The notes beneath the pieces were generated by a model, which did not search any database, was not told where the DNA came from, and worked only from the letters and a program-made list of their open reading frames with translations. 20,143 nucleotides of DNA from DASVLX01 sp035552275 (GTDB lineage Bacteria; Actinomycetota; Actinomycetes; Mycobacteriales; Pseudonocardiaceae): positions 1 to 20,143 of the forward strand of contig DASZLR010000279.1 of NCBI GenBank assembly GCA_035552275.1, in the 5' to 3' direction. Numbering within the stretch: position 1 is the first letter of the stretch; every line of letters begins with the position of its first letter. A program made the translations under genes and the position numbers. Below are positions 1-6,744 of the stretch, piece by piece.

Positions 1-1
1 G

Positions 2-664
2 GGCGCGGTCCCCTCGCTGATGGAGATCATGGACGCGGCCTCGATCAAGGCATCCGAGGAATATCTGAAGACCGAGGTCGGACCGGGCGGCGAGTGCGCC
101 GCGCTGCTGCTCTGCCAGTCCGACACCGGCGGCGAGCCGGCCCGCCGCGAACTGGACGTCATCGAGCGGATCTGCGATGCCGCCGGTGCCACCATGACGT
201 ATCTGACCGAAGATCTGAACGAGGGCCGGATGCTGTTGCAGGCGCGGCGGGTGGTGCTGCTCGCGCTGGAGGTCTACGGGACCTGGCTCACCGACGACGT
301 GTGCGTGCCGCGCACCAGGATCGCCGAGCTGATCTCCGGCTGCGAGCGGATCAGCGCCGACAGCGGGCTGCGGATCGCCGTCGTCGGGCATGCCGGCGAC
401 GGCAATATGCACCCGACGATCGTCTACCAGCCCGATTCGACCGACGAAATCGCGCGAGCCCGGCGGGCATTTGACGAAATTCTCGCGCTCGGCCTCAAAC
501 TCGGCGGCACCATCACCGGCGAGCACGGCGTCGGCAAGATCAAGCAGGAATGGCTGGCCACCGAGATCGGCCCGATCGGCCTGCGCACACACCGGGCGAT
601 CAAGGCCGCGCTCGACCCGAACAACCTGTTCAACCCCGGCTCGATGTTCGCACTTGAGCCGTGA
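2..664 (+). CDS. FAD-linked oxidase, GlcD-type, C-terminal part (5' truncated)
   Basis: The frame is open from the left edge, so only the last ~220 residues are present and the start lies outside. The visible part matches the FAD-linked oxidase C-terminal domain of glycolate oxidase GlcD and D-lactate dehydrogenase flavoproteins. It has the GHAGDGNMHP stretch, then GTITGEHGVGKIKQEWL, and the typical ending ALDPNNLFNPGSMF. In this family the histidines of the first two motifs line the substrate or metal site, and the enzyme oxidises a 2-hydroxy acid with FAD. The exact substrate (glycolate, lactate, 2-hydroxyglutarate or other) cannot be told without the N-terminal FAD-binding half. The stop codon abuts that of the convergent DedA gene with no spacer. 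Family call is firm, specific function open. Confidence 0.9.
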   Translation, partial: GAVPSLMEIMDAASIKASEEYLKTEVGPGGECAALLLCQSDTGGEPARRELDVIERICDAAGATMTYLTEDLNEGRMLLQARRVVLLALEVYGTWLTDDVCVPRTRIAELISGCERISADSGLRIAVVGHAGDGNMHPTIVYQPDSTDEIARARRAFDEILALGLKLGGTITGEHGVGKIKQEWLATEIGPIGLRTHRAIKAALDPNNLFNPGSMFALEP

Positions 665-1300
665 TCAGCCGACCGGTTCGCTGGCTCGGCGTTCCCTGCG
701 GTGCCGCAGCCACTCAAAGACCAGCGGCAGCACCGACAGCACCACGATCAGCACCAGGATGACGTCGATGTTCTTGCCGATAAACGCGATCTGGCCGAGG
801 AAGTAGCCGGCGACCGTGACGCCGGTGGCCCAGAGGACGCCACCGAGGGTGGACACCAGCAGGTAGCGGCGCACGTCCATCCGGCCGACACCGGCGACCG
901 CGGTGATGAATGTCCGGATAATCGGCACGAACCGGGCAAGGAAGAGGGCGCGAGTGCCGTATTTGTCGAAGAACGCGTGCGTTCGGTCGACGTACTCACG
1001 CTTGAACAGCCTGGAGTCCTGTTTGTTGAACAACTTCGGCCCGGCCGCGTAGCCGATGCCGTAGCCGACCGCGTTGCCGAGCACCGCGCACACCGACAAC
1101 ACCAGGCAGGCTATCCACAGCGGGGTGCGCACCGACCCGTGCGCGATGAACAGCCCCAGCGGGAACAGCAGCGAGTCACCGGGCAGGAAAAATCCCACCA
1201 GCAGGCCGCACTCGGCGAAAATGATCACTGCGATTACTGGCAACAGATATCCGCCGACCGAGGTCAGCAGGGAATCGGCGCTCAGTCCGAAGAAGCTCAC
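665..1300 (-). CDS. DedA family membrane protein (VTT domain)
   Basis: A 211-residue multi-spanning protein of the DedA/VTT family, which acts in the cytoplasmic membrane; members are implicated in undecaprenyl-phosphate or phospholipid translocation and membrane homeostasis. The conserved acidic and basic residues are present: E30, then GFFLPGDSLL (36-45) with D42, and the LARFVPIIRTF stretch (121-131) with R123 and R129. The E-D spacing (12) and R-R spacing (6) match those of the essential residues known in E. coli YqjA/YghB. Hydrophobic segments lie near 12-38, 60-85, 132-170 and 178-196, and the C-terminus is basic and cytosolic in character. The start is GTG; no good Shine-Dalgarno sequence is seen, and a 7-bp inverted repeat (1297-1303/1314-1320) covers the start codon. 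It is the last gene of the minus-strand block. Confidence 0.93.
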   Translation of the reverse strand: MSFFGLSADSLLTSVGGYLLPVIAVIIFAECGLLVGFFLPGDSLLFPLGLFIAHGSVRTPLWIACLVLSVCAVLGNAVGYGIGYAAGPKLFNKQDSRLFKREYVDRTHAFFDKYGTRALFLARFVPIIRTFITAVAGVGRMDVRRYLLVSTLGGVLWATGVTVAGYFLGQIAFIGKNIDVILVLIVVLSVLPLVFEWLRHRRERRASEPVG

Positions 1301-1320
1301 CCGATCACCGTACCGGGTGA
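1297..1320 (-). promoter_or_regulatory. Inverted repeat over the DedA start codon
   Basis: TCACCCG (1297-1303) and CGGGTGA (1314-1320) are exact complements around a 10-base loop. The GTG start of the DedA gene lies in one arm. If the upstream message runs through here, the hairpin could hide the start, but a role is only inferred. Confidence 0.25.
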
Positions 1321-1378
1321 TTCTTTGGTGAATGCTGGGAGCCGGGCAGACCGCGGTCAGGCCGACGTCAGACCGACG

Positions 1379-1615
1379 TCACAGCATCGTGAGCAGGCCG
1401 ATGGTCGCGCCGGCGGCCAGACCGAGCAACAACGCGAGCAACAGAATCCACCGGATCGGCACCGTGAAGCCGGGGGAACCAGCCGGCCCACCGACCGGTT
1501 GCGCCGGCGCCGCGGGCGCGCCGACGGTCGGCGGAGCGGGCGGCAGAGCGGACTGGCCGGTGCCCGCCGCCTGCGCGCGCAACGCCTCGGCCAACAGCCG
1601 CTCCGGATCGGTCAC
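1379..1615 (-). CDS. Small protein with C-terminal membrane segment
   Basis: A 78-residue protein of no known function. Residues 1-18 form an acidic-basic amphipathic stretch (MTDPERLLAEALRAQA), 20-50 are Ala/Pro/Gly-rich and probably disordered, and 52-77 are one strong hydrophobic helix (WILLLALLLGLAAG...), giving a tail-anchored layout. The GTG start has no strong ribosome site. The gene lies 30 bases after the hydrolase-like gene and 78 bases before the DedA gene on the same strand, so co-transcription is plausible. The layout and codon usage argue for a real gene rather than chance, but I do not recognise a named family. Confidence 0.6.
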   Translation of the reverse strand: MTDPERLLAEALRAQAAGTGQSALPPAPPTVGAPAAPAQPVGGPAGSPGFTVPIRWILLLALLLGLAAGATIGLLTML

Positions 1616-1645
1616 GCTGGTGACGCTAGACCAGAAAAGCCGGCG

Positions 1646-2233
1646 CTAGTCCAGAAACGACAGAACGCGCTGCCACATCAGCTCGGCCGCGGCCTGGTCG
1701 TACTCGTCCGGCAGGCTCTCGTCGGCGAACAGGTGGCTGGCCACCGGATACTCCCAGAACTCGTGCTTCGCGCCCCGCACGTCCTCGGCGAACTCCCGGG
1801 TCCACGCCTCGATGCGCTTCGGATCGTCCCGGCCGTAGTGCGCCTGCACCGGCACCGTGCTCGGCCAGGTCGGCGCGCTGCCGGTGATCGAACCGATCAG
1901 CGACATCGGCAGCGTGCCGTTCATCAGCACCGCGGCGCGCGCGCCCGGCCGGGTGGCCGCGAGGTAGGCCGCGCCGCCGGCGCCGTTGGAAAAACCGGCG
2001 TAGACGAGATCGGTGCCCAGCCCGGAGACCGCCTCGGCGGTGCGCCGCAACAACTCTGGATAGCTGCCGAAGCCCTGCACGAACTGGTCCGCCTCGGCGT
2101 AGTCGTCAAAGACCTTGCCGCCGTAGAGATCCGGCACGTGCACGGTGTGCCCGGCAGCACGCAGCCGCCGCGCCGCCGACAGCACGCCGGGACGGACGCC
2201 GAGCACCGAGTGGATCAACACGATTTCGCTCAT
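1646..2233 (-). CDS. Dienelactone hydrolase-like alpha/beta hydrolase
   Basis: A 195-residue protein with the alpha/beta-hydrolase fold of the dienelactone hydrolase family. The nucleophile elbow is GFSNGAGG (80-87), with Ser82 where classical dienelactone hydrolases have Cys. The acid is D136 or D137 in YGRDDPKR, and the catalytic histidine is H167 in PVASHLFADES, the typical DLH ending. The length is somewhat below the usual ~230, as in the compact actinobacterial members. It begins with ATG directly at IVLIHSVLGVRPG, so no signal peptide is present and the protein is cytosolic. The substrate is unknown; ester or lactone hydrolysis is the family activity. It lies between the sigma factor gene (57 bases upstream) and the small membrane protein gene (30 bases downstream). 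Confidence 0.88.
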   Translation of the reverse strand: MSEIVLIHSVLGVRPGVLSAARRLRAAGHTVHVPDLYGGKVFDDYAEADQFVQGFGSYPELLRRTAEAVSGLGTDLVYAGFSNGAGGAAYLAATRPGARAAVLMNGTLPMSLIGSITGSAPTWPSTVPVQAHYGRDDPKRIEAWTREFAEDVRGAKHEFWEYPVASHLFADESLPDEYDQAAAELMWQRVLSFLD

Positions 2234-2273
2234 AACCGGTGTCTACCAGCGACCACCGACAGCGTCAGGCCGC

Positions 2274-2298
2274 GAGATCAGGGCGGGAGATCAGGGCG
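2274..2298. repeat. Tandem 12-13 bp duplication containing a stop codon
   Basis: GAGATCAGGGCGG at 2274-2286 is followed directly by GAGATCAGGGCG at 2287-2298. On the minus strand the second copy contains the TGA stop of the sigma factor gene and the first carries another TGA. It looks like a small slip-strand duplication at the gene end. Confidence 0.7.
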
Positions 2299-2848
2299 CC
2301 ATGATCTTCTGCAGGGCCTCCAGCGCGCGGCTCGCGGTGGATTTCACCGTGCCCTTGGAGATGCCGGCCGCCTCGGCGATCTCGGCCTCGGTGAGATTGC
2401 CGTAATAGCGCAGCACCAGCACCTCGCGCTGCCGGGGCGGCAGCTGGGACAGTGCCCGGACCACCGACTGGTGCTCTGCGGTCAGCATGGCCAGACTCTC
2501 CGCCGAGCGCGCGTTCGCCACGTGCGGCGGGGTGTATTCGCGGGCGGTCTTGCGCCGCCGCAACACGCTGCGGGAGCCGTTCACCACCGCCGTACGGAGG
2601 TAGCCGATCGCCGCCGCCGAATCGCGCAGGTTGCCCCAGTGCCGGTGCAGGCCGGTGAACGCCTCCTGCACCACGTCCTCAGCGGTGGCCACCTCGTCCA
2701 CCAGCAACAACGCCAGCCGGATCAGCCGCATCCGGTGCGTGCGGTACAGGTCTTCCAGAGTGAGCGCGGCGCTGGGCTCCGGCGCGGCCGGGGCGTCCAG
2801 CACCCGCAACCGGCTCAGCGTCTGCTCGACGCTCGGCTGCTCCGCCAT
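2291..2848 (-). CDS. ECF RNA polymerase sigma factor (SigE-like family)
   Basis: A 185-residue group IV (ECF) sigma factor. Sigma region 2 spans about residues 31-98 (LEDLYRTHRMRLIRLALLLV, then AEDVVQEAFTGLHRHW), which contacts the core enzyme and the -10 element. Region 4 spans about 127-180 (LPPRQREVLVLRYYGNLTEAEIAEAAGISKGTVKS), with the helix-turn-helix that reads the -35 element. The open frame extends 21 codons further upstream. I chose the ATG at 2848 because GGGGGTGGG lies just before it and the alignable protein starts there. No anti-sigma gene is adjacent on either side, so control is not evident from context. It could resemble the SigE-family factors common in streptomycetes and Pseudonocardiaceae; its target promoters are unknown. 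Confidence 0.9.
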   Translation of the reverse strand: MAEQPSVEQTLSRLRVLDAPAAPEPSAALTLEDLYRTHRMRLIRLALLLVDEVATAEDVVQEAFTGLHRHWGNLRDSAAAIGYLRTAVVNGSRSVLRRRKTAREYTPPHVANARSAESLAMLTAEHQSVVRALSQLPPRQREVLVLRYYGNLTEAEIAEAAGISKGTVKSTASRALEALQKIMAP

Positions 2849-2923
2849 CTGCCCACCCCCGGGTCCGGACCGGTCCACTCCCACGAGGGAACGGTACCGG
2901 TTGGACCGCATCGGCCGTCAGGG

Positions 2924-2949
2924 CCGGACGGAGCCCAAGCCCCGTCCGG
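2924..2949 (-). terminator. Hairpin after the short-chain dehydrogenase gene
   Basis: CCGGACGG (2924-2931) and CCGTCCGG (2942-2949) are perfect complements around a 10-base loop. They sit immediately after the stop codon of the dehydrogenase (stop at 2950-2952, minus strand). There is no T-run, which is common in high-GC actinobacteria. It would separate the dehydrogenase transcript from the sigma factor gene. Confidence 0.6.
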
Positions 2950-3855
2950 TCATGCTGACCCGTGCTCGGTGTCGTGCATGGCCGCCGCGCCACCGGGGCC
3001 GACGGGGGCCGAGGACGCCGCGCCGCGCTCCTTGACATCGGCCAGCGCCGCCTTGTCCGCCTTGGGCACCCGGCTGGCCGAACCCAGTTCGATGACCGGC
3101 GGCAGGAAGGCCCGGAACAGCTTGGTGACCAGCATGGACCGGGGGATGTGGATGGTCCGGGACCGCCGGGCGATGCCGTCGGCGAACGCGTCGACGGCGA
3201 CCGACAGCGGGTAGGTCTTGCCGATCGGGCCGGGCATGGTCTTGCGCATCGGGCCGAACACCGGGTGTTCGTCGGCGCTGTTCACCATGTCGGTGGAGAT
3301 CCATGTCGGGTGTGCCACGCCGACCGCGACACCGAGGTGGCGAACTTCGGCACGCAGGGTGTTGCCGAACGCCTCGACGGCGGCCTTGGCCGCGTTGTAC
3401 GGCGCGTTGCCGGGGATGTGCGCGATGGCGGCCATCGAGGACACGATGACGCAGTAGCCGCGGCTGTCGATCAGCGCCGGCAGGCAGGTGCGCACGGTTC
3501 GCCACACGCCCAGCAGGTCGACCTCGATCACCTTCTCGAACGCCGCCGGGTCGATCGATCGGATGAAGCCGGCGGCGGCGATGCCGGCGTTGGCCATCAC
3601 CACGTCGATCCGGCCGTAGCGGTCGACGACGCCGTCCACGGCAGCGCGCAGATCCTCCCAACTGGTGACGTCGGCGGTCCAGGCCGAGGCGTCCGGCCCG
3701 CATTCGGCGGCGACCTCGGCCAGTTCCTTGGGCTCCAGGCCGACCAGTGCGACCTTGGCGCCCTGCCCGGCGAGCCTGCGGGCCACGCCGGCGCCGATTC
3801 CCCTGGCCGCGCCGGTGATCAGCACGACCTTTCCGTTCACCGATGTTGCGCCCAT
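2950..3855 (-). CDS. Short-chain dehydrogenase/reductase (SDR)
   Basis: A 301-residue NAD(P)-dependent classical SDR with a Rossmann fold. The cofactor glycine motif TGAARGIG is at 14-21, the NAG motif at 89-91, and the catalytic set is Ser139/140 with Tyr153 and Lys157 (YNAAK). About 50 residues follow the usual SDR core, including a basic IPRSML stretch and an acidic/Ala-rich tail, as in the ~300-residue mycobacterial SDRs linked to lipid metabolism. I chose the ATG at 3855 because GGAGG stands 6 bases before it; an ATG four codons upstream (3867) is possible. It is divergent from the F420-type oxidoreductase gene, sharing a regulatory region with a clear palindrome, and a hairpin follows its stop. 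The substrate is not evident. Confidence 0.92.
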   Translation of the reverse strand: MGATSVNGKVVLITGAARGIGAGVARRLAGQGAKVALVGLEPKELAEVAAECGPDASAWTADVTSWEDLRAAVDGVVDRYGRIDVVMANAGIAAAGFIRSIDPAAFEKVIEVDLLGVWRTVRTCLPALIDSRGYCVIVSSMAAIAHIPGNAPYNAAKAAVEAFGNTLRAEVRHLGVAVGVAHPTWISTDMVNSADEHPVFGPMRKTMPGPIGKTYPLSVAVDAFADGIARRSRTIHIPRSMLVTKLFRAFLPPVIELGSASRVPKADKAALADVKERGAASSAPVGPGGAAAMHDTEHGSA

Positions 3856-3893
3856 CGCCGCCTCCATGTCTCCGGTGACACATCACCAACAAC

Positions 3894-3930
3894 TTACTGC
3901 CAGTAACCTACTACAAGTCGGACTCCGAGT
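3894..3930. promoter_or_regulatory. Palindromic operator candidates in divergent intergenic region
   Basis: TTACTG-C-CAGTAA (3894-3906) is a perfect 13-base palindrome. A second related site, ACTC-C-GAGT (3922-3930, followed by AA), has its centre 26 bases away and reads TTACTCGGAGTCC on the other strand, sharing the TTACT half-site. Both lie upstream of the dehydrogenase start and before the TTGACG (3950-3955) near the divergent gene. The size and symmetry are typical of a TetR-type dimer site, but no regulator gene is adjacent. Confidence 0.45.
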
Positions 3931-4009
3931 AACACCTTTGGCGGATGGTTTGACGCCGAGCGAACGGGGTAGCGTGTTTGATAAGAAGCGAACATAGTCG
4001 GAGGGCATC

Positions 4010-4885
4010 GTGACCGTGCGCATCGGACCGGACATCGGACGCCTTGGCGTCTGGCTCAGCAGCACCCAGCTCGGCCAGTTGGAGCCGGGCGAACTCGGTG
4101 AGATCGCCGCCGGGCTGGAAGGCGCCGGCTACCGGGCGGTCTGGGTCGGCTCGATACGTGGTGACCTCCCACCCGCCGAATCCGTGCTGGCCGCCACCGA
4201 CAAACTGGCCTTCGCCAGCGGAATCGTGAACGTCTGGAGCGAGCCGGCGGAGCAGGCGATCGCCGCGTACCACCGGGTCGACACGGCCTATCCCGGCCGG
4301 ATTCTGCTCGGCGTCGGCGCTGGACACCGGGAGCGCAACGCCACCCAGGGCTACCAGCGGCCCTACGCCAAGGTGGTCGACTACCTGGACGCGCTGGCCG
4401 CCGCGCCCGATCCGGTGCCGGCGGAGAACACCGTGCTGGCCGCACTTGGCCCGAAGGTGCTGAAACTGGCCGGCGAGCGCACCGCGGGCGCGCACCCGTA
4501 CCTGGTCACGCCCGAGCACACTCGGCAGGCCCGGGAGGTGCTGGGCGCCGGGCCGCTGCTCGCGCCGGAGCAGAAAGTCGTGCTGGAGGCCGATCCCTCG
4601 CGGGCGCGAACGCTCGCCCGCGCCGGCATCGCCCGCTACCTGGAACTGACCAACTACCTGGCGAACCTGCGCCGGCTGGGCTTCACCGACGCGGACTTCG
4701 CCGACGGCGGCAGCGATCGGCTGGTGGACGCGCTGGTGCCGTGGGGCGACGTGAGTGTCGTCGCCGCCAGGGTCGAGGAGCACTACGCCGCCGGCGCGGA
4801 CCATGTGTGTCTCCAGGTGCTGACCGACGAGCGCCGGCCGCGCCAGGAGCACTGGCGGGTGTTGGGCGAAGCCCTCGCCGGTTGA
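4010..4885 (+). CDS. LLM class (luciferase-like) F420-dependent oxidoreductase
   Basis: A 291-residue protein of the luciferase-like monooxygenase superfamily, with a TIM barrel that binds F420 or flavin. It matches the actinobacterial F420-dependent branch: it begins with the beta-strand RLGVWLSS, has the AVWVGSIRGDL stretch (43-53) and the barrel motif GRILLGVGAGHRE (96-108), and ends with the YAAGADHVCLQVL strand. Family members transfer hydride between F420H2 and varied substrates; the substrate here is unknown. The GTG start follows GGAGGG by 4 bases, a strong ribosome site. It is divergently transcribed from the SDR gene, which may indicate a shared redox or lipid pathway. A bidirectional hairpin follows at 4927-4958. 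Confidence 0.9.
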   Translation: MTVRIGPDIGRLGVWLSSTQLGQLEPGELGEIAAGLEGAGYRAVWVGSIRGDLPPAESVLAATDKLAFASGIVNVWSEPAEQAIAAYHRVDTAYPGRILLGVGAGHRERNATQGYQRPYAKVVDYLDALAAAPDPVPAENTVLAALGPKVLKLAGERTAGAHPYLVTPEHTRQAREVLGAGPLLAPEQKVVLEADPSRARTLARAGIARYLELTNYLANLRRLGFTDADFADGGSDRLVDALVPWGDVSVVAARVEEHYAAGADHVCLQVLTDERRPRQEHWRVLGEALAG

Positions 4886-4926
4886 GGCCGCGTCAGAATC
4901 TTGCGGGACACCCGCACCCGATCGAC

Positions 4927-4958
4927 CGGGGCATGCGCAAGAAGCCTCGCATGCCCCG
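4927..4958. terminator. Bidirectional hairpin terminator
   Basis: CGGGGCATGCG (4927-4937) and CGCATGCCCCG (4948-4958) form an 11-bp perfect stem with a 10-base loop. It lies between two convergent genes (stops at 4885 and 4981), the position expected for a shared terminator. Confidence 0.75.
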
Positions 4959-4980
4959 TCTCAGGCCTCGCGCTTCCCGG

Positions 4981-5247
4981 TCACTCTTCAATCTCGACCG
5001 GCGCGAGGAACTCAAGGTGGTTGGCCACCCGGGGGTCCGGGATCAGCGAGCCGATCAGGCTGCGCGCGGCCTCCGGAGTGGCGACGCCACGGATCGTGAC
5101 CTCGTAGTAGTACCCGTCGTCCCGGGAGTCGGTCGGCCGCAGCAGTTCGGCCCGAACAGACTGGGGCGGGAAGTAGTACTGCCCACCCAGTACGACCGTC
5201 TCGTTACTCTCGGCGATAACCTCGCCGTTCAGCCGCGCAATTGCCAT
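4981..5247 (-). CDS. DUF427-like protein lacking the CPWKG motif
   Basis: An 88-residue protein that aligns with DUF427 proteins. It has NGEVIAESNETVVL (7-20), YYFPPQSVRAELL (24-36) and a T/S-D step (39-41), then YYYEV (46-50), a PDP (70-72) and a hydrophobic F at 80 near the end. The family normally carries Cys-Pro-Trp-Lys-Gly right after the S/T-D step. Here that place reads DSRDDG (40-45), so the signature is absent. I chose the ATG at 5247, where family members usually start; the frame runs on upstream to a TTG at 5310, adding 21 residues without family similarity. No clear ribosome site is seen. The function of DUF427 is unknown. It is convergent with the LLM gene and divergent from the aldolase gene. 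Confidence 0.7.
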   Translation of the reverse strand: MAIARLNGEVIAESNETVVLGGQYYFPPQSVRAELLRPTDSRDDGYYYEVTIRGVATPEAARSLIGSLIPDPRVANHLEFLAPVEIEE

Positions 5248-5326
5248 ACCGCGAGTGTGGTAGATCACATCGGATCGCGCCACCGCCGACTGATCGATCA
5301 AGAAAGCCAATCAGCCCAGCTCATTG

Positions 5327-5341
5327 ACTACGCACCGTAGT
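5327..5341. promoter_or_regulatory. 15-base palindrome between DUF427-like and aldolase genes
   Basis: ACTACG-CAC-CGTAGT is a perfect inverted repeat, 80 bases upstream of the minus-strand ATG and 150 bases upstream of the aldolase start. It is a possible operator; no other evidence. Confidence 0.3.
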
Positions 5342-5437
5342 TACCCCTGAGTAGCAAGCCCTAGCCAGCCAGCCTTGGCCGAACATGATCTACGTCACAG
5401 AATCGATTCCGCAGCCGGTCGTCGGCGGTCTGGAGCA

Positions 5438-5456
5438 CCCCCGTACGATTCGGGGG
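5438..5456 (+). promoter_or_regulatory. Aldolase promoter: -10 hexamer inside an inverted repeat
   Basis: CCCCCG (5438-5443) and CGGGGG (5451-5456) flank TACGATT. The loop carries TACGAT (5444-5449), a good actinobacterial -10 hexamer, about 40 bases ahead of the aldolase ATG. No convincing -35 is seen. The symmetry around the -10 suggests either an operator or the initially transcribed leader. Confidence 0.4.
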
Positions 5457-5489
5457 AACGGACGAAGAGACTTCGCTGATGGAGGACCG

Positions 5490-6524
5490 ATGCCCATCGC
5501 CAGCCCCGAGGCATACCGGGAGATGCTGGACCGCGCCAAGGCGAACGAATTCGCCTACCCGGCCATCAACGTGACCTCGTCGGAGACCGTGAACGCGGCG
5601 CTGCGCGGATTCGCCGAGGCCGAGAGCGACGGCATCATCCAGGTCTCCACCGGAGGCGCCGAGTTCGCCTCCGGCACCAAGGTCAAGGACATGGTCACCG
5701 GCGCGGTCGCGCTCGCCGAGTTCGCGCAGGTGGTGGCCGCGAAGTACCCGGTCAACATCGCACTGCACACCGACCACTGTCCCAAGAACAAGCTGGACGA
5801 CTACGTCCGGCCGCTGATCGCGATCAGCCAGGAGCGGGTCTCGGCGGGCGGCAACCCGGTGTTCCAGTCGCACATGTGGGACGGCTCGGCCGTGCCGTTG
5901 GACGAGAACCTGTCCATCGCCGCCGAGCTGCTGGATCTCACCGCCAAGGCGAACATCGTGCTGGAGATCGAGGTCGGCGTGGTCGGCGGCGAGGAGGACG
6001 GCGTCGCCAACGAGATCAACGACAAGCTGTACACCTCGCCGGAGGACTACCTGAAGACGGTGGCGGCGCTGGGCACCGGCGAGAAGGGCCGGTACCTGTT
6101 GGCCGCCACCTTCGGCAATGTGCACGGCGTGTACAAGCCCGGCAACGTGAAGCTGCGGCCGGAGATCCTCAAGCAGGGTCAGGAGGTCGTCACCGAGAAG
6201 CTCGGCCTGCCGGCCGGCAGCAAGCCGTTCGACCTGGTGTTCCACGGCGGGTCCGGCTCGCTGCCGGAGGAGATCAAGGCCGCGGTCAGCTACGGCGTGA
6301 TCAAGATGAACGTGGACACGGACACCCAGTACGCGTTCACCCGACCGGTGGTCGGGCACATGTTCAGCAACTACGACGGGGTGCTCAAGATCGACGGTGA
6401 GGTCGGCAACAAGAAGGCCTACGACCCGCGCAGCTACCTCAAGGCGGCCGAGCAGGGCATGGCCGCCCGCGTCGCGAAAGCGTGCGAGGACCTGAGCTCC
6501 GCGGGCCGCACCCTCGCCGGCTGA
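5490..6524 (+). CDS. fba: Class II fructose-bisphosphate aldolase
   Basis: A 344-residue zinc-dependent aldolase that reversibly joins dihydroxyacetone phosphate and glyceraldehyde 3-phosphate in glycolysis and gluconeogenesis. The HTDHCPK motif (93-99) contains the catalytic Asp95 and zinc ligand His96. The other zinc histidines are His212 (TFGNVHGVY) and His252 (VFHGGSGS), the latter in the phosphate-binding loop. NVDTDTQYAFTRPV (274-287) is also conserved. The length is the family norm. The ATG at 5490 follows GGAGG by 4 bases, which decides the start although the frame is open to 5385. It is a single-gene unit with its own promoter region and a strong hairpin at 6551-6597. Confidence 0.98.
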   Translation: MPIASPEAYREMLDRAKANEFAYPAINVTSSETVNAALRGFAEAESDGIIQVSTGGAEFASGTKVKDMVTGAVALAEFAQVVAAKYPVNIALHTDHCPKNKLDDYVRPLIAISQERVSAGGNPVFQSHMWDGSAVPLDENLSIAAELLDLTAKANIVLEIEVGVVGGEEDGVANEINDKLYTSPEDYLKTVAALGTGEKGRYLLAATFGNVHGVYKPGNVKLRPEILKQGQEVVTEKLGLPAGSKPFDLVFHGGSGSLPEEIKAAVSYGVIKMNVDTDTQYAFTRPVVGHMFSNYDGVLKIDGEVGNKKAYDPRSYLKAAEQGMAARVAKACEDLSSAGRTLAG

Positions 6525-6550
6525 CCCTGTTCTCGCTGAAGTTCGTTCGG

Positions 6551-6597
6551 GCCGCGCCAGCTGATCGTTTGATCGTCACTCGATCGGGTGGCGCGGC
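6551..6597 (+). terminator. Long hairpin terminator after fba
   Basis: Bases 6551-6567 pair with 6581-6597 over 17 positions with one mismatch and one G-T pair; the outer nine (GCCGCGCCA/TGGCGCGGC) are perfect. The loop is 13 bases. It begins 26 bases after the aldolase stop. Confidence 0.8.
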
Positions 6598-6635
6598 TTG
6601 CGTTCTCCGCCGAGCGGTCGGCAGTGTTGCTCGCC

Positions 6636-6722
6636 ATGCTGCCGAAACGCGTGGTTGCCGCCGTGATCCTCGCCGCGATGGTGCTGGCCGTGGGTGGAGT
6701 GGTGCTGAGCGCGCTCGGCTAG
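6636..6722 (+). CDS. Possible 28-residue membrane peptide
   Basis: ATG at 6636 opens 28 codons ending in TAG at 6720-6722. The product begins MLPKRVVAAVILAAMVLAVG and ends with VVLSALG, a positively charged start followed by an unbroken hydrophobic helix. An in-frame GTG four codons upstream (6624) is an alternative start. It lies between the aldolase terminator and the DUF3151 gene, ending 22 bases before the latter. No strong ribosome site is visible. Small single-span proteins like this are often real but missed. Chance cannot be excluded, because Ala/Val/Leu codons are common in GC-rich DNA. Confidence 0.4.
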   Translation: MLPKRVVAAVILAAMVLAVGGVVLSALG

Positions 6723-6744
6723 CCAGGTGCGGCACGATGGACAC

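Noticed and set aside
2888..2919. A third ECF-like promoter (GGAAC ... CGTC)
   Set aside because: The spacing is 23 bases and no plus-strand gene follows; it does not match the 16-17 base pattern of the two T7SS units.
701..3214. An 837-codon open frame on the plus strand
   Set aside because: It lies antisense to four well-supported minus-strand genes and part of a fifth, and its product is Arg/Gln/His/Gly-rich without any domain. Such frames are a by-product of GC-rich third positions.
2918..3892. A 324-codon minus-strand frame overlapping the SDR gene in another phase
   Set aside because: The SDR frame carries the full set of catalytic motifs; this one is Arg/Gly-rich noise.
3950..3975. 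Promoter TTGACG/TAGCGT for the LLM gene
   Set aside because: The spacing between the two hexamers is only 14 bases, too short for a standard promoter, so I did not list it as a feature.
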